Source of the DNA: an uncultured Pseudoxanthomonas sp.
Lineage (GTDB): Bacteria > Pseudomonadota > Gammaproteobacteria > Xanthomonadales > Xanthomonadaceae
Assembly: GCF_946886695.1 (NCBI RefSeq)
Contig: NZ_CAMPJD010000057.1
Span: 1 to 25,934, forward strand
Length of the DNA: 25,934 bases
Direction: 5' to 3'
Part shown: in pieces, positions 1 through 8,759 of the stretch
Numbering within the stretch: the stretch's first letter is position 1
Layout of the letters: every line of letters begins with the position of its first letter
The notes under the pieces: model-generated
The model's input: only the letters and a program-made list of their open reading frames with translations
Told to the model about the DNA's origin: nothing
Database searches by the model: none
Position numbers and translations under genes: made by a program

Positions 1-40
1 GCTGTCTTCCCGTGCCCGCCGCTCCCTTGCCACCCCCGCC

Positions 41-2185
41 ATGGGGGGGCGTCTGCGTACCGCCATCTGCATCGCCCTGGCCTGCACGGCGGGCACGGCG
101 ATCGCTGCGCCGCAGGACGCGCTGCCTGCCGTCCAGGCGGCCGCTGATGTCTCCGCGACAGCGACCGAGCTCGATGCGGTGATGGTCGTCGGTCAGCGCG
201 CCAGTCGCGTCAGCAACGGTGCCACCAACCTCGACCTCGCGATCAAGGAGACGCCACAGTCGATCAGCGTGGTAAGCAACGAGCAGATGGCGCAGTTCGG
301 TACCGACAGCCTCAACGAAGCGTTGCGCATGGCGACCGGCATCCAGGTGGAGGAATGGGAAACGAACCGTACCAACTTCACCGCGCGCGGCTTCGACATC
401 GCCAATACCCAGATCGATGGTGTCGGTCTGCCCAATAGCTGGGGCATCGTCACTGGCGCGCAGGACACCTTCGGCTACGAGAAGCTGGAGGTGATCCGTG
501 GCGCCAACGGCTTGCTGACCGGCGTGGGCAATGCCGCCGGTACGATCAACTACGTGCGCAAGCGCCCCACCAACGAGCCGCAGGGCAGTGTCGGGATCAG
601 CCATGGCTCCTGGGGCACGACGCGGGCGGAGGTCGATTACTCCACGCCGTTCACCGAGAACGGCACGTGGGCCGGACGGGTGGTGGCCGCGCACGAAGAA
701 GGCGATTCCTGGCTGCGCGGCAAGGACGACACGCGCGACTTCCTCTATGGCGTAGTGGACGGCCAGATCGGCGAGAACGGCACGCTGACGCTGGGGTATT
801 CCTGGCAGGAAGGAAAGACCAACGGCAACATGTGGGGCGCGCTCGGCTTCATGTACAGCGACGGCACGCAGGCCGAATGGGATCGCGGAGCCTCGACCAC
901 CCAGGACTGGACGTACTGGGACACGACCACCAAGACCGGTTTCATCGAGTACACCCACCAGTTGGGTGCAGACTGGCAGATGAAGCTGTCCTACAACCAT
1001 CGCGATATCCGCAACGACGACAAGCTGTTCTACGCCACTGATCTCGCGGCCACTGGCCTGGAGCCGGGTACCAATCTGGGGCTGTATGGTTATCCGTGGG
1101 GCGGCGCCGACAAGTTCACTGCCGACCTGGGCTCGGCGACGCTCAATGGTCACTTCCCCATGTTCGGCCGCGATCAGGAAGTCATGCTTGGCGTGAGCTG
1201 GTCCAAGAGCGAAAGCGTCAGCAGCCAGTACGCGGGCGCCATGTGCGGCACCGAACTTTGCGGTTACATCGAGATGCCCGGCTTTCCGTGGGCGGGTGAC
1301 GTGATCCCCGAGCCGGTGTGGGGCGATCTGTCGGTCTACAGCACGCTGGATGAGCGGCTCAAGCGCGCCTACGGCGCGACCCGACTGTCGCTGACGGACA
1401 GACTGAAGGCCGTGGTCGGATTCAACTATGCCGAGTACCACCGCGAAGGCGTCAATTACGGCGTGGTATTCGATCAGACCGAGAGCCAGACCAGCCCATA
1501 CGCGGGCCTGACCTTCGACTTCACGCCCAACGTGCTGGGCTACGTCAGCTATTCGGACATCTACCAGCCGCAGAGCCAGTCGGACGCGGAAGGCCGTTAC
1601 CTGGATCCGACCAAGGGATCGAACTACGAGTTGGGTGTGAAAGCCGATTGGCTGGACAAGCGCCTGCTGACCACGCTGGCCGTGTTCCGGGCCGAGCAGG
1701 ATGGTCTGGCAACCGGTGCCGGTTACAACGACCTTGGCCAGTTCTACTACGAAGGCGTGGACGTCGAGTCCAAGGGCGTCGAATTCGAAGCCACCGGCAA
1801 GCTGAGCGACAACGTCGACATGGTGTTTGGCTATACCGCGCTGAAGCTGACCGGGCAGGATGGAGACGATACCTATCGCTGGGTGCCACGCCGGACGGCC
1901 AACCTGTTGCTGAGCGCGCGCCTGCCGACCTACACGGCACTGTCCGTCGGCATTGGCGGGCGCTGGCAGAGCGGCATTTCGAACGTGGAATCCAGCGGCT
2001 TCACGGTTCGCCAGGACAGCTACGCGGTGTTCAACGGCTTCGCCGCGTGGGACTTCCTGCCGAACGCCACGCTGCGGCTCAACGTCAACAACCTCGGCGA
2101 CGAGAAGTACATCAATACGCTGCGTTACAGCGGTTACTACGGCGCGCCGCGCAACTACACGCTCAGCCTGAACTGGCGGTTCTGA
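41..2185 (+). CDS. TonB-dependent siderophore receptor (FpvA/FhuE/FoxA-like)
   Basis: Outer-membrane receptor that would import a ferric siderophore using TonB energy. Reading from position 41 the protein has 714 residues. A hydrophobic signal segment ending near AIAA is followed by a TonB-box-like stretch (TELDAVMVVGQR, near residues 42-53). The plug region carries KETPQSISVVSNEQM, typical of the siderophore receptor subfamily, and the C-terminus is a beta-barrel ending in the aromatic residue F (NYTLSLNWRF), as expected for BAM-dependent insertion. An extracellular loop holds a close cysteine pair (CGTELC). No Shine-Dalgarno sequence precedes position 41 and the frame stays open to the left edge with an Arg-rich lead, so the true start may lie outside the window. 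It is followed 37 bases later by the DUF3649 gene. The family is sure; the exact siderophore is not known, although the subfamily often takes hydroxamates. Confidence 0.93.
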   Translation: MGGRLRTAICIALACTAGTAIAAPQDALPAVQAAADVSATATELDAVMVVGQRASRVSNGATNLDLAIKETPQSISVVSNEQMAQFGTDSLNEALRMATGIQVEEWETNRTNFTARGFDIANTQIDGVGLPNSWGIVTGAQDTFGYEKLEVIRGANGLLTGVGNAAGTINYVRKRPTNEPQGSVGISHGSWGTTRAEVDYSTPFTENGTWAGRVVAAHEEGDSWLRGKDDTRDFLYGVVDGQIGENGTLTLGYSWQEGKTNGNMWGALGFMYSDGTQAEWDRGASTTQDWTYWDTTTKTGFIEYTHQLGADWQMKLSYNHRDIRNDDKLFYATDLAATGLEPGTNLGLYGYPWGGADKFTADLGSATLNGHFPMFGRDQEVMLGVSWSKSESVSSQYAGAMCGTELCGYIEMPGFPWAGDVIPEPVWGDLSVYSTLDERLKRAYGATRLSLTDRLKAVVGFNYAEYHREGVNYGVVFDQTESQTSPYAGLTFDFTPNVLGYVSYSDIYQPQSQSDAEGRYLDPTKGSNYELGVKADWLDKRLLTTLAVFRAEQDGLATGAGYNDLGQFYYEGVDVESKGVEFEATGKLSDNVDMVFGYTALKLTGQDGDDTYRWVPRRTANLLLSARLPTYTALSVGIGGRWQSGISNVESSGFTVRQDSYAVFNGFAAWDFLPNATLRLNVNNLGDEKYINTLRYSGYYGAPRNYTLSLNWRF

Positions 2186-2222
2186 GCCGCCGCTTCCCCG
2201 CACCGAGACACGAGCCATCGCC

Positions 2223-2534
2223 ATGTCCCGCACCATCGTCGCTTCCTCCCATGCGCCGCGCCTGCAACTGGCGGCGCGCATCACCGCCGCCGTGTTCGGT
2301 GGCTATGCCTTCGCCTGGGGCATCGTCGCCGCTGGCGCCAGCCTGATGTTCGCCGCCGGCATGGATTTCCACGATGCCGAGTTCCTCGCCAGCCTGCTGG
2401 GCGTGCTGGCGTTCCTGGTGGCGTTCCTCTGGGCGTTCGCGGCGCGACGGGTGTGGGTGGTGTGGTCGGTACTGGCCGGCGGCGGTGCGTTGCTGGCGGG
2501 CACGGGCTCGTTCGTGCAGTCGCTGCTGGTCTGA
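2223..2534 (+). CDS. DUF3649 small inner-membrane iron-uptake protein
   Basis: A 103-residue protein with about three hydrophobic helices (roughly residues 20-42, 55-75 and 78-98) and a short polar N-terminus. It has no catalytic motif that I recognise. The family assignment to DUF3649 rests on size, topology and position: genes of this type commonly sit between a siderophore receptor and a PepSY-type membrane protein in pseudomonads and xanthomonads, exactly as here. Its stop lies 10 bases before the ATG of the PepSY gene, so the two are very likely cotranscribed. Role is inferred only: an accessory to ferric-siderophore handling in the inner membrane. Confidence 0.82.
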   Translation: MSRTIVASSHAPRLQLAARITAAVFGGYAFAWGIVAAGASLMFAAGMDFHDAEFLASLLGVLAFLVAFLWAFAARRVWVVWSVLAGGGALLAGTGSFVQSLLV

Positions 2535-2544
2535 GGAGGCCGAC

Positions 2545-4212
2545 ATGTTCCCGAGCTTCCGTCAGGCCATGGCATGGCTGCATACCTGGTTCGGCCTGGT
2601 GCTGGGCTTCGTGCTGATGGCGGCGTTCTTCTTCGGCGCGCTGTCGGTGTTCGATCGCGAGATAGACCGCTGGGCGATCCCGTCCACGCGTTTCGAGCCG
2701 CAACCGATGCCTTCGTACGAAAAGGTGCTGCGCCCGGCTTTCGAACGCATGCAGCCGCTGCCCGCAGCCGTGGACGCGATGCGTCCCCGCGTCAACGGCG
2801 AGATGCCGGCCCGCTTCGATACCGTGGTCAGCTGGAGCGCCTACACCACCCACCGCGACCCGGTGCTGCAGGTGTTCGCGGGGTACGAAGTGCCGAATGC
2901 GAAGGATCCGGAGGAAACCATCTGGGCCGACGGCACCCTCGATCCGCGCGACGGCACGCCCTTGCCCAACGACAGGCTCAAGGTCGGCAGCGGCTTCTTC
3001 TATCCCATGCACTACGGTCTGACGCTGGACTGGAAGAACCTGGGCATCTGGATCGTCGGCTTCTCCGCGCTGGTGATGCTGGCCGCGCTGGTCAGCGGCG
3101 TGGTGATGCACCGCAAGATATTCCGCGAGTTCTTCACCTTCCGTCCCGACAAGGCGCGCCTGCGCAGCGTGCTGGACCTGCACAACCTGACCGGTGTCGT
3201 CGCGCTGCCGTTCCACTTCTTCTTCGCATTCACCGGCCTGCTGATCTTCGCTGCCACGTACTACTTCCCGCTCGGCCACACGCAGCTGCACGGACTGCAT
3301 GACCTGCACGCGGAAGTGGAAGCGCGCGAGACCGGTCTGCCGCACGAGCGCGCGGGCGTGCCTGCGGGCCTGGCCAATGTCGACGCGATGGTGGCCGATG
3401 CGCGGCGCCGCTGGGAGGCGAAGGACAAGGCGGGTGATGTCGGCTTCCTGGTGCTGCAGCACGTGGGCGACGCCAATGGCTACGTCAGCGTCTATCGCGC
3501 GGGTACCGACCGTATCGCGCTGGTGGGTGACGGCATCCACTACAAGGCATCGACCGGCGAACTGATCCGCGAGGATCCTGCCGCCACCCCAGTTGGCCGC
3601 GTCAGCGAATTCCTCACCGGTCTGCACCTGCAGCACTTCCGCCACTGGTTGCTGCGTTGGTTCTACGTGCTGGGCGGGCTGGCGGGTGCGGTGTGCATCG
3701 CGACCGGGTTCGTGTTCTTCGTCGAGAAGCGCAAGCGCCAGCATGCCCAGCGTGGCAGCCAGGGCGCGAGGGTGGTCGATGCCCTGGCCGTCACCACGGT
3801 GACGGGCATGGTGTTGGCCGCACTCGGAATACTGGTCGCCAACCGCCTGCTGCCCGAGGACCTGCCGGCACGCGGTGACTGGGAGCGCTACGCCTTCTGG
3901 GGAACCTGGGTGCTGGCGTTGCTGCATGCCGGCTGGCGCAGCGCACCGGTCGCGCGCGGGATGGCCAATCCAGCCTGGCGCGAGCAATGCGGGGCGATAG
4001 CGGTGCTGGCAGTGGCCGCCGTGTTGCTGAACTGGGTGACGACGGGTGATCACTTGCTGACCACGCTGCGTGCGGGCTATTGGCCTGTCGCGGGCGTTGA
4101 CCTGTCATTGCTGGTGACCGCCGCCGTGGCGTGCATCGCGGCGCGCATCATCAAGCGGCGTGCCGTTGCGGCCGGGATGCGCGTGGCCGGTGTGGAGGCG
4201 TCGCATGCCTGA
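2545..4212 (+). CDS. PepSY-associated TM protein, putative ferric-siderophore reductase
   Basis: A 555-residue inner-membrane protein. The start at 2545 is chosen because GAGGAGG lies just upstream and the protein then begins with a membrane anchor (MAWLHTWFGLVLGFVL). The characteristic PepSY_TM block follows near residues 170-260: a helix ending SGVVMHRKIFREFF, then DLHNLTGVVALPFHFFF, with histidines at the membrane edges that could ligate heme. A further pair (HLQHFRHWLLRWFYVL) begins the next helix, and several more helices fill the C-terminal part. Known relatives such as FoxB and PiuB-like proteins act as inner-membrane reductases that release iron from siderophores. Reductase activity here is inferred from family and from its place after a siderophore receptor. 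Its last 8 bases overlap the start of the DUF3325 gene, indicating translational coupling. Confidence 0.9.
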   Translation: MFPSFRQAMAWLHTWFGLVLGFVLMAAFFFGALSVFDREIDRWAIPSTRFEPQPMPSYEKVLRPAFERMQPLPAAVDAMRPRVNGEMPARFDTVVSWSAYTTHRDPVLQVFAGYEVPNAKDPEETIWADGTLDPRDGTPLPNDRLKVGSGFFYPMHYGLTLDWKNLGIWIVGFSALVMLAALVSGVVMHRKIFREFFTFRPDKARLRSVLDLHNLTGVVALPFHFFFAFTGLLIFAATYYFPLGHTQLHGLHDLHAEVEARETGLPHERAGVPAGLANVDAMVADARRRWEAKDKAGDVGFLVLQHVGDANGYVSVYRAGTDRIALVGDGIHYKASTGELIREDPAATPVGRVSEFLTGLHLQHFRHWLLRWFYVLGGLAGAVCIATGFVFFVEKRKRQHAQRGSQGARVVDALAVTTVTGMVLAALGILVANRLLPEDLPARGDWERYAFWGTWVLALLHAGWRSAPVARGMANPAWREQCGAIAVLAVAAVLLNWVTTGDHLLTTLRAGYWPVAGVDLSLLVTAAVACIAARIIKRRAVAAGMRVAGVEASHA

Positions 4213-4534
4213 GTCCATGACGGCATGCCTGCTGCTGACCGCGTTGCTCTCCAGCATGGCCGGCATGGCATGGCTGGCCCTGTCGATGCAGCCCCACGCG
4301 CAGCAGGTGTGGGCGCGCGGGCATTCCCGCAACACGTCGCGGTTGTTGCGGCTGCTGGGCGTCGTAGGCCTGGTCGTTGCGCTGGCCCTGTGCCTGGTGG
4401 TCGACCACGCCTCCATGGCCGTGCTGGTGTGGGTGATGAGTCTCGCGGCGGGCGCGCTCGCCACCGCGTTCATGCTCACCTGGCGTGCGCACTGGTTGCG
4501 CGTCCTCGCGCCGTGGGTACGCGCGGCCCGCTGA
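4205..4534 (+). CDS. DUF3325 small membrane protein
   Basis: A 109-residue protein with about three hydrophobic helices (near residues 5-25, 40-62 and 67-88) and a basic C-terminus. The ATG at 4205 overlaps the 3' end of the PepSY gene by 8 bases; a second in-frame ATG at 4217 (four codons later) is the alternative. Proteins of this size and topology directly after a PepSY reductase belong to DUF3325, the usual last gene of this iron-uptake block. Function is not known. A GC-rich hairpin follows at 4574-4603, after which the gene on the other strand ends. Confidence 0.8.
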   Translation: MPESMTACLLLTALLSSMAGMAWLALSMQPHAQQVWARGHSRNTSRLLRLLGVVGLVVALALCLVVDHASMAVLVWVMSLAAGALATAFMLTWRAHWLRVLAPWVRAAR

Positions 4535-4573
4535 CGCCGCGCCGCAGGCACCTGATCAGGCCGGGGGAAGGAC

Positions 4574-4603
4574 GCACCGGCGCCCCGTGCGGGGCACCGG
4601 TGC
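4574..4603. terminator. hairpin between convergent genes
   Basis: A 13-base arm (4574-4586) and its complement (4591-4603) have one mismatch and a 4-base loop (GTGC). It lies between the end of the DUF3325 gene and the end of the receptor gene on the - strand. There is no T-tract on either side, so it may act as a transcript-end stabiliser rather than a classic intrinsic terminator. Confidence 0.5.
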
Positions 4604-4609
4604 GCGCGG

Positions 4610-7237
4610 TCAGAATTTCCAGCCCACGCGTGCGTAGTAGAAACCGCCATTGAAGCCGTAGGGCGAGTGCACGGGATAGGCTGCGCCCGCCACGGACGCA
4701 CCCCACGGGTTGTCGTCCGGGGTTTCGTCGAACAGGTTCTGCGCACCGACGTTGACGTACAGGCCGGAGGGAAACGTCCAGCCCACTTCGGCGTCCACGA
4801 TCACCTTGCTGTCCTCGTAGATCGGCAGGCCGCCGTCGTCGATGCTGATGGCGCCGCTGTCCAGGTGATCCTCGTACCAAGAGCCGTAGTAGCCCAGGCG
4901 CAGGTTCGCGTGGAAGACCTCGCGTTTGTGGTTGATGCTGAAATAGCCCTTGGTCTTCGGCAGCGATTCCTCGATCTTGTAGACGCGGGCTTCGTTGATG
5001 AAGTTGGGATCGTAGCGGTCCACCTCGGTCTTGTTCCAGTTGGCGGCGAGCGAATAGGTGGTCGTGCCGCCGAAGTGGTCCGTTTCCACGCTGGTGACCA
5101 GGTCCACGCCGGTGGTGGTGGTGTCGAACGCATTGCCGAAGTAGGTCACCGAACTCAGCGACGCCGCTTCCGGATTGCCGGAGGCCACCAGTGCATCGCG
5201 TTCCTCGGGCGTCAGCGCGAAGCTGGTGCTCAGGGCGATGCGGTCTTCCACTTCGATGCGGTAGCCGTCCAGGGTGACCAGCCAGTCGCCGCTGCTCCAC
5301 ACCATGCCCAGCGAGATGTTCTTGGACTCCTCCGGCGTCAGCGCCCGGGCGCCTTTCAGGATGGCGATGGGATTGGTCGGCGGCAGCGTCGCGATGTCCT
5401 CCAGCACGCTGCCGTTGAACGCGGTACTGATCTGGCTGATGTTGGCCTGGCCGGGCGTGGGCGCGCGGAAGCCGGTGTTGTATGCGCCGCGCAGGGCGAA
5501 GGTGTCGGACACGTCGAAGCGCGCGGTCAGCTTGCCGTTGGTGGTGCTGCCGAAGTCGTCGAAATCCTCGTGGCGCACGGCGGCGGCCAGCAGCAACTGT
5601 TCGGTGAACTGCGCCTCCAGGTCCAGGTAGACCGCCCAGTTGCGCCGATCCCATTCGCCTGCGGTGCGCGGGCTGAAGCCGTTGAAGCCGTTCGAGCCCA
5701 GTGCGAAACCCTGTTCGGTCAACGGGCCGATGCCGGTGGAGGCATCGTCACCGGCCTTCACCTCGAAACTCTCCTCGCGCCATTCCGCACCTGCGGACAG
5801 GCGCAGGGCTTCGGCGGTGAACGAGGTCTCGATGTCGCGGCCGACGTCGAAGTTCACGCCCTTCTCGGTCTGGGTATTGCCGCCGGGACTGAAGCGCAGG
5901 CCCGCGGGCTGCGCTGCGCCGAGCGACGCATTGACCGTGTTGTAGATGACGAAGTCGATATCGTTGCGGCCGTAGGTCGCGCTGACATCCCAGTGCCATG
6001 CGCTGCCCCAGGTGCCCTTGACGCCGCCGACCACGGACATGTCTTCCAGGCTGCCGCCGAAGCGCGGCGTGAAGCCCCCAGGCAACGTGGACAGGAAGGT
6101 GAAGCAGTTGGTCGGCAACGCGGCCACTGCGGTACTGACCGTGCTGTACGGGATGAGGTTGCCGTTCGCGTCGCGCAGGGCGATGGTCGGGCAGCCGCCA
6201 GCGCCGGTGGTGTCGCCGATCAGCAGGGTCTCGCCGCCGTCGTTGGAGTACACGCCGGAGCGCGCGGTGGGGTCACGGAAGTAGAAGCCGCCATCGACCT
6301 CGCGTTGCGCGTAGTTGCCGAACAGGTAGACATCGACGCTGTCGCCGGTGATGCCGAGGTTGGCGACGAACTTGAGGTCGTCGTCCACCTTCGGCGAGCC
6401 CCAGATCTGTGCCGGCACCGGCACGCCGGGATAGCCGGCCGCGATCGCGGCTGCGGCGTCGTCGCGCTGCACGCTGCGCGAGGTGTCATCGGCCTGGCGC
6501 CATTCGGCGGTCAGCGTGGCGTAGCCGCGCTCGGTCAGCGGCAGGCCGATCTGCGCGGAGTACTGGGTGGTGAAGCCATCGCCTTCGTAGTACTGGCCGG
6601 CGAAGGCTTCGAACGCTCCACCTTCGCTGATCTTCTTCAACCCGAAGTTCACGACGCCCGCGATGGCGTCCGAACCGTATTGCGCGGCGGCGCCATCGCG
6701 CAGCACTTCCACCTGCTCCAGTGCGAGCGAGGGGAAGACGGAAAGATCGGGACCCTGCGAGCCGTCGGACAGACCGTGACCGAGGAAGGTGATCACCGCT
6801 GAGCGGTGGAAACGCTTGCCGTTCACCAGCACCAGCGTGTTGTCCGGCGGCAGGCCGCGCAGGTTGGCGGGGCGGACCAGGCTCGCGGCGTCATCGATCG
6901 GGATGGTGCTGACATTGAATGAAGGCACCAGCACGCGCAGCTGGTCGAGCGCATCGGTGGCGCCCTGGTTGCGGAACTCCTCGGCGCTGATGATGTCGAT
7001 CGGCACAGCGGACGAGGAGACGGTGCGCGGCTGCCCGCGACTGCCCAGCACCGAGACGGTGTCGAGCGTGGTGGCTTCCTCTGCGGGTGGTGTTGTCGCC
7101 GGCGGCGGTGCGGGTTCCGTCGTCTGTGCGACGGCGGCGCTGCTGCCGACCAGCGTGGCGGCGGCGAGGGCCCACTTCACTGCGGATGCCAATGGCGTGC
7201 TCGAAACACGTACGTACGGCTTCTCTCTGTTGCCCAT
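4610..7237 (-). CDS. TonB-dependent receptor (875 aa)
   Basis: Outer-membrane active transporter of unknown substrate. A signal peptide (cleavage near AVAQ, residue 38) is followed by an unusual Pro/Thr/Glu-rich linker (residues 39-55) and a TonB-box region (TTLDTVSVLGSR). The plug carries the well-conserved blocks RGLPPDNTLVLVNGKR and LEQVEVLRDGAAAQYGSDAI; the barrel ends with aromatic F (ARVGWKF). One loop has two cysteines about 31 residues apart that could form a disulfide. It does not have the siderophore-receptor signature of the receptor at the left end of the window, so the two are unlikely to be recent duplicates. It is a single-gene unit, convergent with the iron-uptake block, and has a long upstream region. 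Ligand could be an oligosaccharide, peptide or metal chelate; the sequence does not decide. Confidence 0.93.
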   Translation of the reverse strand: MGNREKPYVRVSSTPLASAVKWALAAATLVGSSAAVAQTTEPAPPPATTPPAEEATTLDTVSVLGSRGQPRTVSSSAVPIDIISAEEFRNQGATDALDQLRVLVPSFNVSTIPIDDAASLVRPANLRGLPPDNTLVLVNGKRFHRSAVITFLGHGLSDGSQGPDLSVFPSLALEQVEVLRDGAAAQYGSDAIAGVVNFGLKKISEGGAFEAFAGQYYEGDGFTTQYSAQIGLPLTERGYATLTAEWRQADDTSRSVQRDDAAAAIAAGYPGVPVPAQIWGSPKVDDDLKFVANLGITGDSVDVYLFGNYAQREVDGGFYFRDPTARSGVYSNDGGETLLIGDTTGAGGCPTIALRDANGNLIPYSTVSTAVAALPTNCFTFLSTLPGGFTPRFGGSLEDMSVVGGVKGTWGSAWHWDVSATYGRNDIDFVIYNTVNASLGAAQPAGLRFSPGGNTQTEKGVNFDVGRDIETSFTAEALRLSAGAEWREESFEVKAGDDASTGIGPLTEQGFALGSNGFNGFSPRTAGEWDRRNWAVYLDLEAQFTEQLLLAAAVRHEDFDDFGSTTNGKLTARFDVSDTFALRGAYNTGFRAPTPGQANISQISTAFNGSVLEDIATLPPTNPIAILKGARALTPEESKNISLGMVWSSGDWLVTLDGYRIEVEDRIALSTSFALTPEERDALVASGNPEAASLSSVTYFGNAFDTTTTGVDLVTSVETDHFGGTTTYSLAANWNKTEVDRYDPNFINEARVYKIEESLPKTKGYFSINHKREVFHANLRLGYYGSWYEDHLDSGAISIDDGGLPIYEDSKVIVDAEVGWTFPSGLYVNVGAQNLFDETPDDNPWGASVAGAAYPVHSPYGFNGGFYYARVGWKF

Positions 7238-7829
7238 GCGGTGCGCCCCTTGAATGTGCCGTGTGGTGTCGAAGTCGTTATTGCGCGAGTGCAGTCAGCG
7301 GCCACGCGGATACCGCCCGCACTCCGGGTAGTGGGCGTTACACATTTCTGTCTTCGCCTTGCTACCACCTGCACCTTAGGCGGCAGCAAACCGCATGAAA
7401 CGAGGCATGGATCACACGATGGCGCGGTGCACAACGAAAGTAATCATCGTTCCGTTGTTTTTGCTCTTCGCACGCTTTTCACGCGATGCCATGCACGCGA
7501 ACGGTGCGCGTCGCGCCAGTGTTGTGCGGCAACGCTGCATACACGTGTGTACGTGCATGGAAAAGGATCGGATATCTGCCAGGAACCCGAAATGCACCGC
7601 ATGCGTGCGTTCGCTGTCCGACTTTCGCACCATGCGGGTTAGCTCCGGATTGCATCCGAATGCACTGGCGCGGGAGCCTCGTCATCGCCAAACAGGCATC
7701 CTCCAGCGTGCAGAGGCGGATGGCTGGCGCGCAGATTGAGCCACCTTCAAGGCTGACTTGCGAAATGCTCGCTTCGCACCACGCATCCTGCCGCGTAGCG
7801 TCGCGCCAGCCCTGCGATGAGGAACCGAC
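7238..7829. other. 592-base intergenic region with dyads, no convincing gene
   Basis: This is the longest non-coding stretch of the window and should carry the promoters of the divergent receptor (- strand) and PD40 (+ strand) genes. It is less GC-rich than its surroundings around 7430-7500. Open frames here have low-complexity, Arg/His/Cys-rich translations without ribosome sites and look like noise. Visible structure: nested inverted repeats at 7431-7458, a GC-rich imperfect dyad at 7314-7338, the palindrome ACACGTGT near 7541-7548, and TGCAT-N4-ATGCA near 7653-7666. No promoter hexamers are clear enough to call. Confidence 0.6.
7431..7458. promoter_or_regulatory. nested inverted repeats, candidate operator
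   Basis: ACAACG (7431-7436) is mirrored by CGTTGT (7453-7458), and inside it AACGA (7433-7437) is mirrored by TCGTT (7447-7451). The centre (GTAATCAT) partly resembles the right half of a Fur box, but the left half does not match well. It lies about 190 bases upstream of the receptor start on the - strand. Confidence 0.3.
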
Positions 7830-8759
7830 ATGTTGCGTGCCACGGGTCTATTGCTGCTTTCCGGTCTCGCCATCAACGGCATGGCGGGCGAGCCCGGGGA
7901 TCTCCCCATCCCTGTCCCGCAGCGATGGACGCCGCCTGCGCTGAGCAGTGACCAGTACGAATCGTCGCCCGTGTTCTCCCCGGACGGTCGCGAGATGTTC
8001 TTCTTCCGCGCGCCGCCGTCGTTCGACCGTTATCGCCTGCTGACTTCGCAGTGCGAAGGCGGGCGATGGCGTGCGCCACGCGAGCCGACCTTTGCCGGCG
8101 CAGCCGACGCGCTGGAAACCGATCCCGCCTACAGCCACGATGGCACCTGGCTGTATTACGCCAGCGACCGCGCGAACAAGGACGACCTGGACATCTGGCG
8201 CGTGCCGCGCCACGCCGACGGCCGCTTCGGCGAGCCCGAGCGGCTGCCCGCACCGGTGAATTCGCTGCAGACCGAACTGCTGCCAAGGCCGCTGCCGGAT
8301 GGCCGCCTGCTGTTCGGATCGCACCGCCCCGGAGGTGCCGGTGGGCGTGATCTCTATATCGCCACGCCGCATGTCGACGGCGGCTGGGATGTCGCGCCGC
8401 TGCCGGCGCCGGTCAACACGGCGGCCGATGAATACGAGGCCGATCTCGCGCGCGATGGCCGGGTACTGGTGGTGGTCGCCAACCGCGGCACCCGCTCGCA
8501 CCTGTATGTCTACGATCGCGACGGCGACGCGTGGCGCGAACGCGGCCGCGTTCCGGCGCGCGATGATGTCTTCCAAGTGGGGCCGCTGCTGTCGCCGGAT
8601 GGAAGGCGGCTGCTGTTCGCGCAGGCCGACGGCGACGCATCGGGCGAGTTCTTCCTGGTCGATCTCGCGCCGGGGGCCGACTTGGCATGGCCCCCGGCGT
8701 GCGGTAATGCGCGCTCGGGTCAGCCGCGCAGTTCGACCACCGGCGAGAATCCGCCATAG
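7830..8759 (+). CDS. secreted PD40/TolB-like beta-propeller protein
   Basis: A 309-residue protein with an N-terminal signal sequence (cleavage near residue 19, before GEPGD) and a good ribosome site (GAGGAA, 5 bases before the ATG). At least five propeller repeats of the WD40-like PD40 type are visible: SSPVFSPDGREMFFF, TDPAYSHDGTWLYYASDR, LPDGRLLFGSHR, DLARDGRVLVVVANR and GPLLSPDGRRLLFAQ. Such proteins are usually periplasmic and bind partners or ligands; no catalytic residues can be named. The last 30 or so codons look unlike the family: they run through a perfect hairpin (8668-8699) and 40 bases into the convergent DUF1428 gene, which suggests loss of an earlier stop codon. Confidence 0.85.
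   Translation: MLRATGLLLLSGLAINGMAGEPGDLPIPVPQRWTPPALSSDQYESSPVFSPDGREMFFFRAPPSFDRYRLLTSQCEGGRWRAPREPTFAGAADALETDPAYSHDGTWLYYASDRANKDDLDIWRVPRHADGRFGEPERLPAPVNSLQTELLPRPLPDGRLLFGSHRPGGAGGRDLYIATPHVDGGWDVAPLPAPVNTAADEYEADLARDGRVLVVVANRGTRSHLYVYDRDGDAWRERGRVPARDDVFQVGPLLSPDGRRLLFAQADGDASGEFFLVDLAPGADLAWPPACGNARSGQPRSSTTGENPP
8668..8699 (-). terminator. perfect 11-bp hairpin after the DUF1428 gene
   Basis: Arms at 8668-8678 and 8689-8699 are perfectly complementary with a 10-base loop. It begins 20 bases beyond the stop of the - strand DUF1428 gene, a normal terminator position, but has no T-tract. It lies inside the reading frame of the + strand PD40 gene. Confidence 0.5.

Noticed and set aside
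2281..4053. Long open frame of 590 codons on the - strand
   Set aside because: It lies antisense to the DUF3649 and PepSY genes, has Arg/His/Gln-rich low-complexity translation, no ribosome site and no family motif. It is a GC-bias artefact.
4667..6802. Long open frame of 711 codons on the + strand
   Set aside because: It is antisense to the TonB-dependent receptor, which has clear signal, plug and barrel features. The antisense translation has no recognisable domain.
7438..7452. Fur box upstream of the second receptor
   Set aside because: Only the right half resembles the consensus; by eye about 10 of 19 positions match, too few to name it a Fur site.
7541..7548. Palindrome ACACGTGT as a regulator site
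   Set aside because: Too short and without a second copy; the flanking symmetry (TGCA on both sides) is imperfect.
7395..7739. 114-codon frame in the 592-base spacer
   Set aside because: It has a weakly hydrophobic start, but then a Cys/Arg/His-rich sequence with no periodicity or motif and no ribosome site, and competing frames of the same length overlap it on both strands.
7508..7809. 12-base repeat GCGTCGCGCCAG at 7508 and 7798
   Set aside because: Composition is that of the genome background and the copies are 290 bases apart without other shared sequence; chance is likely.
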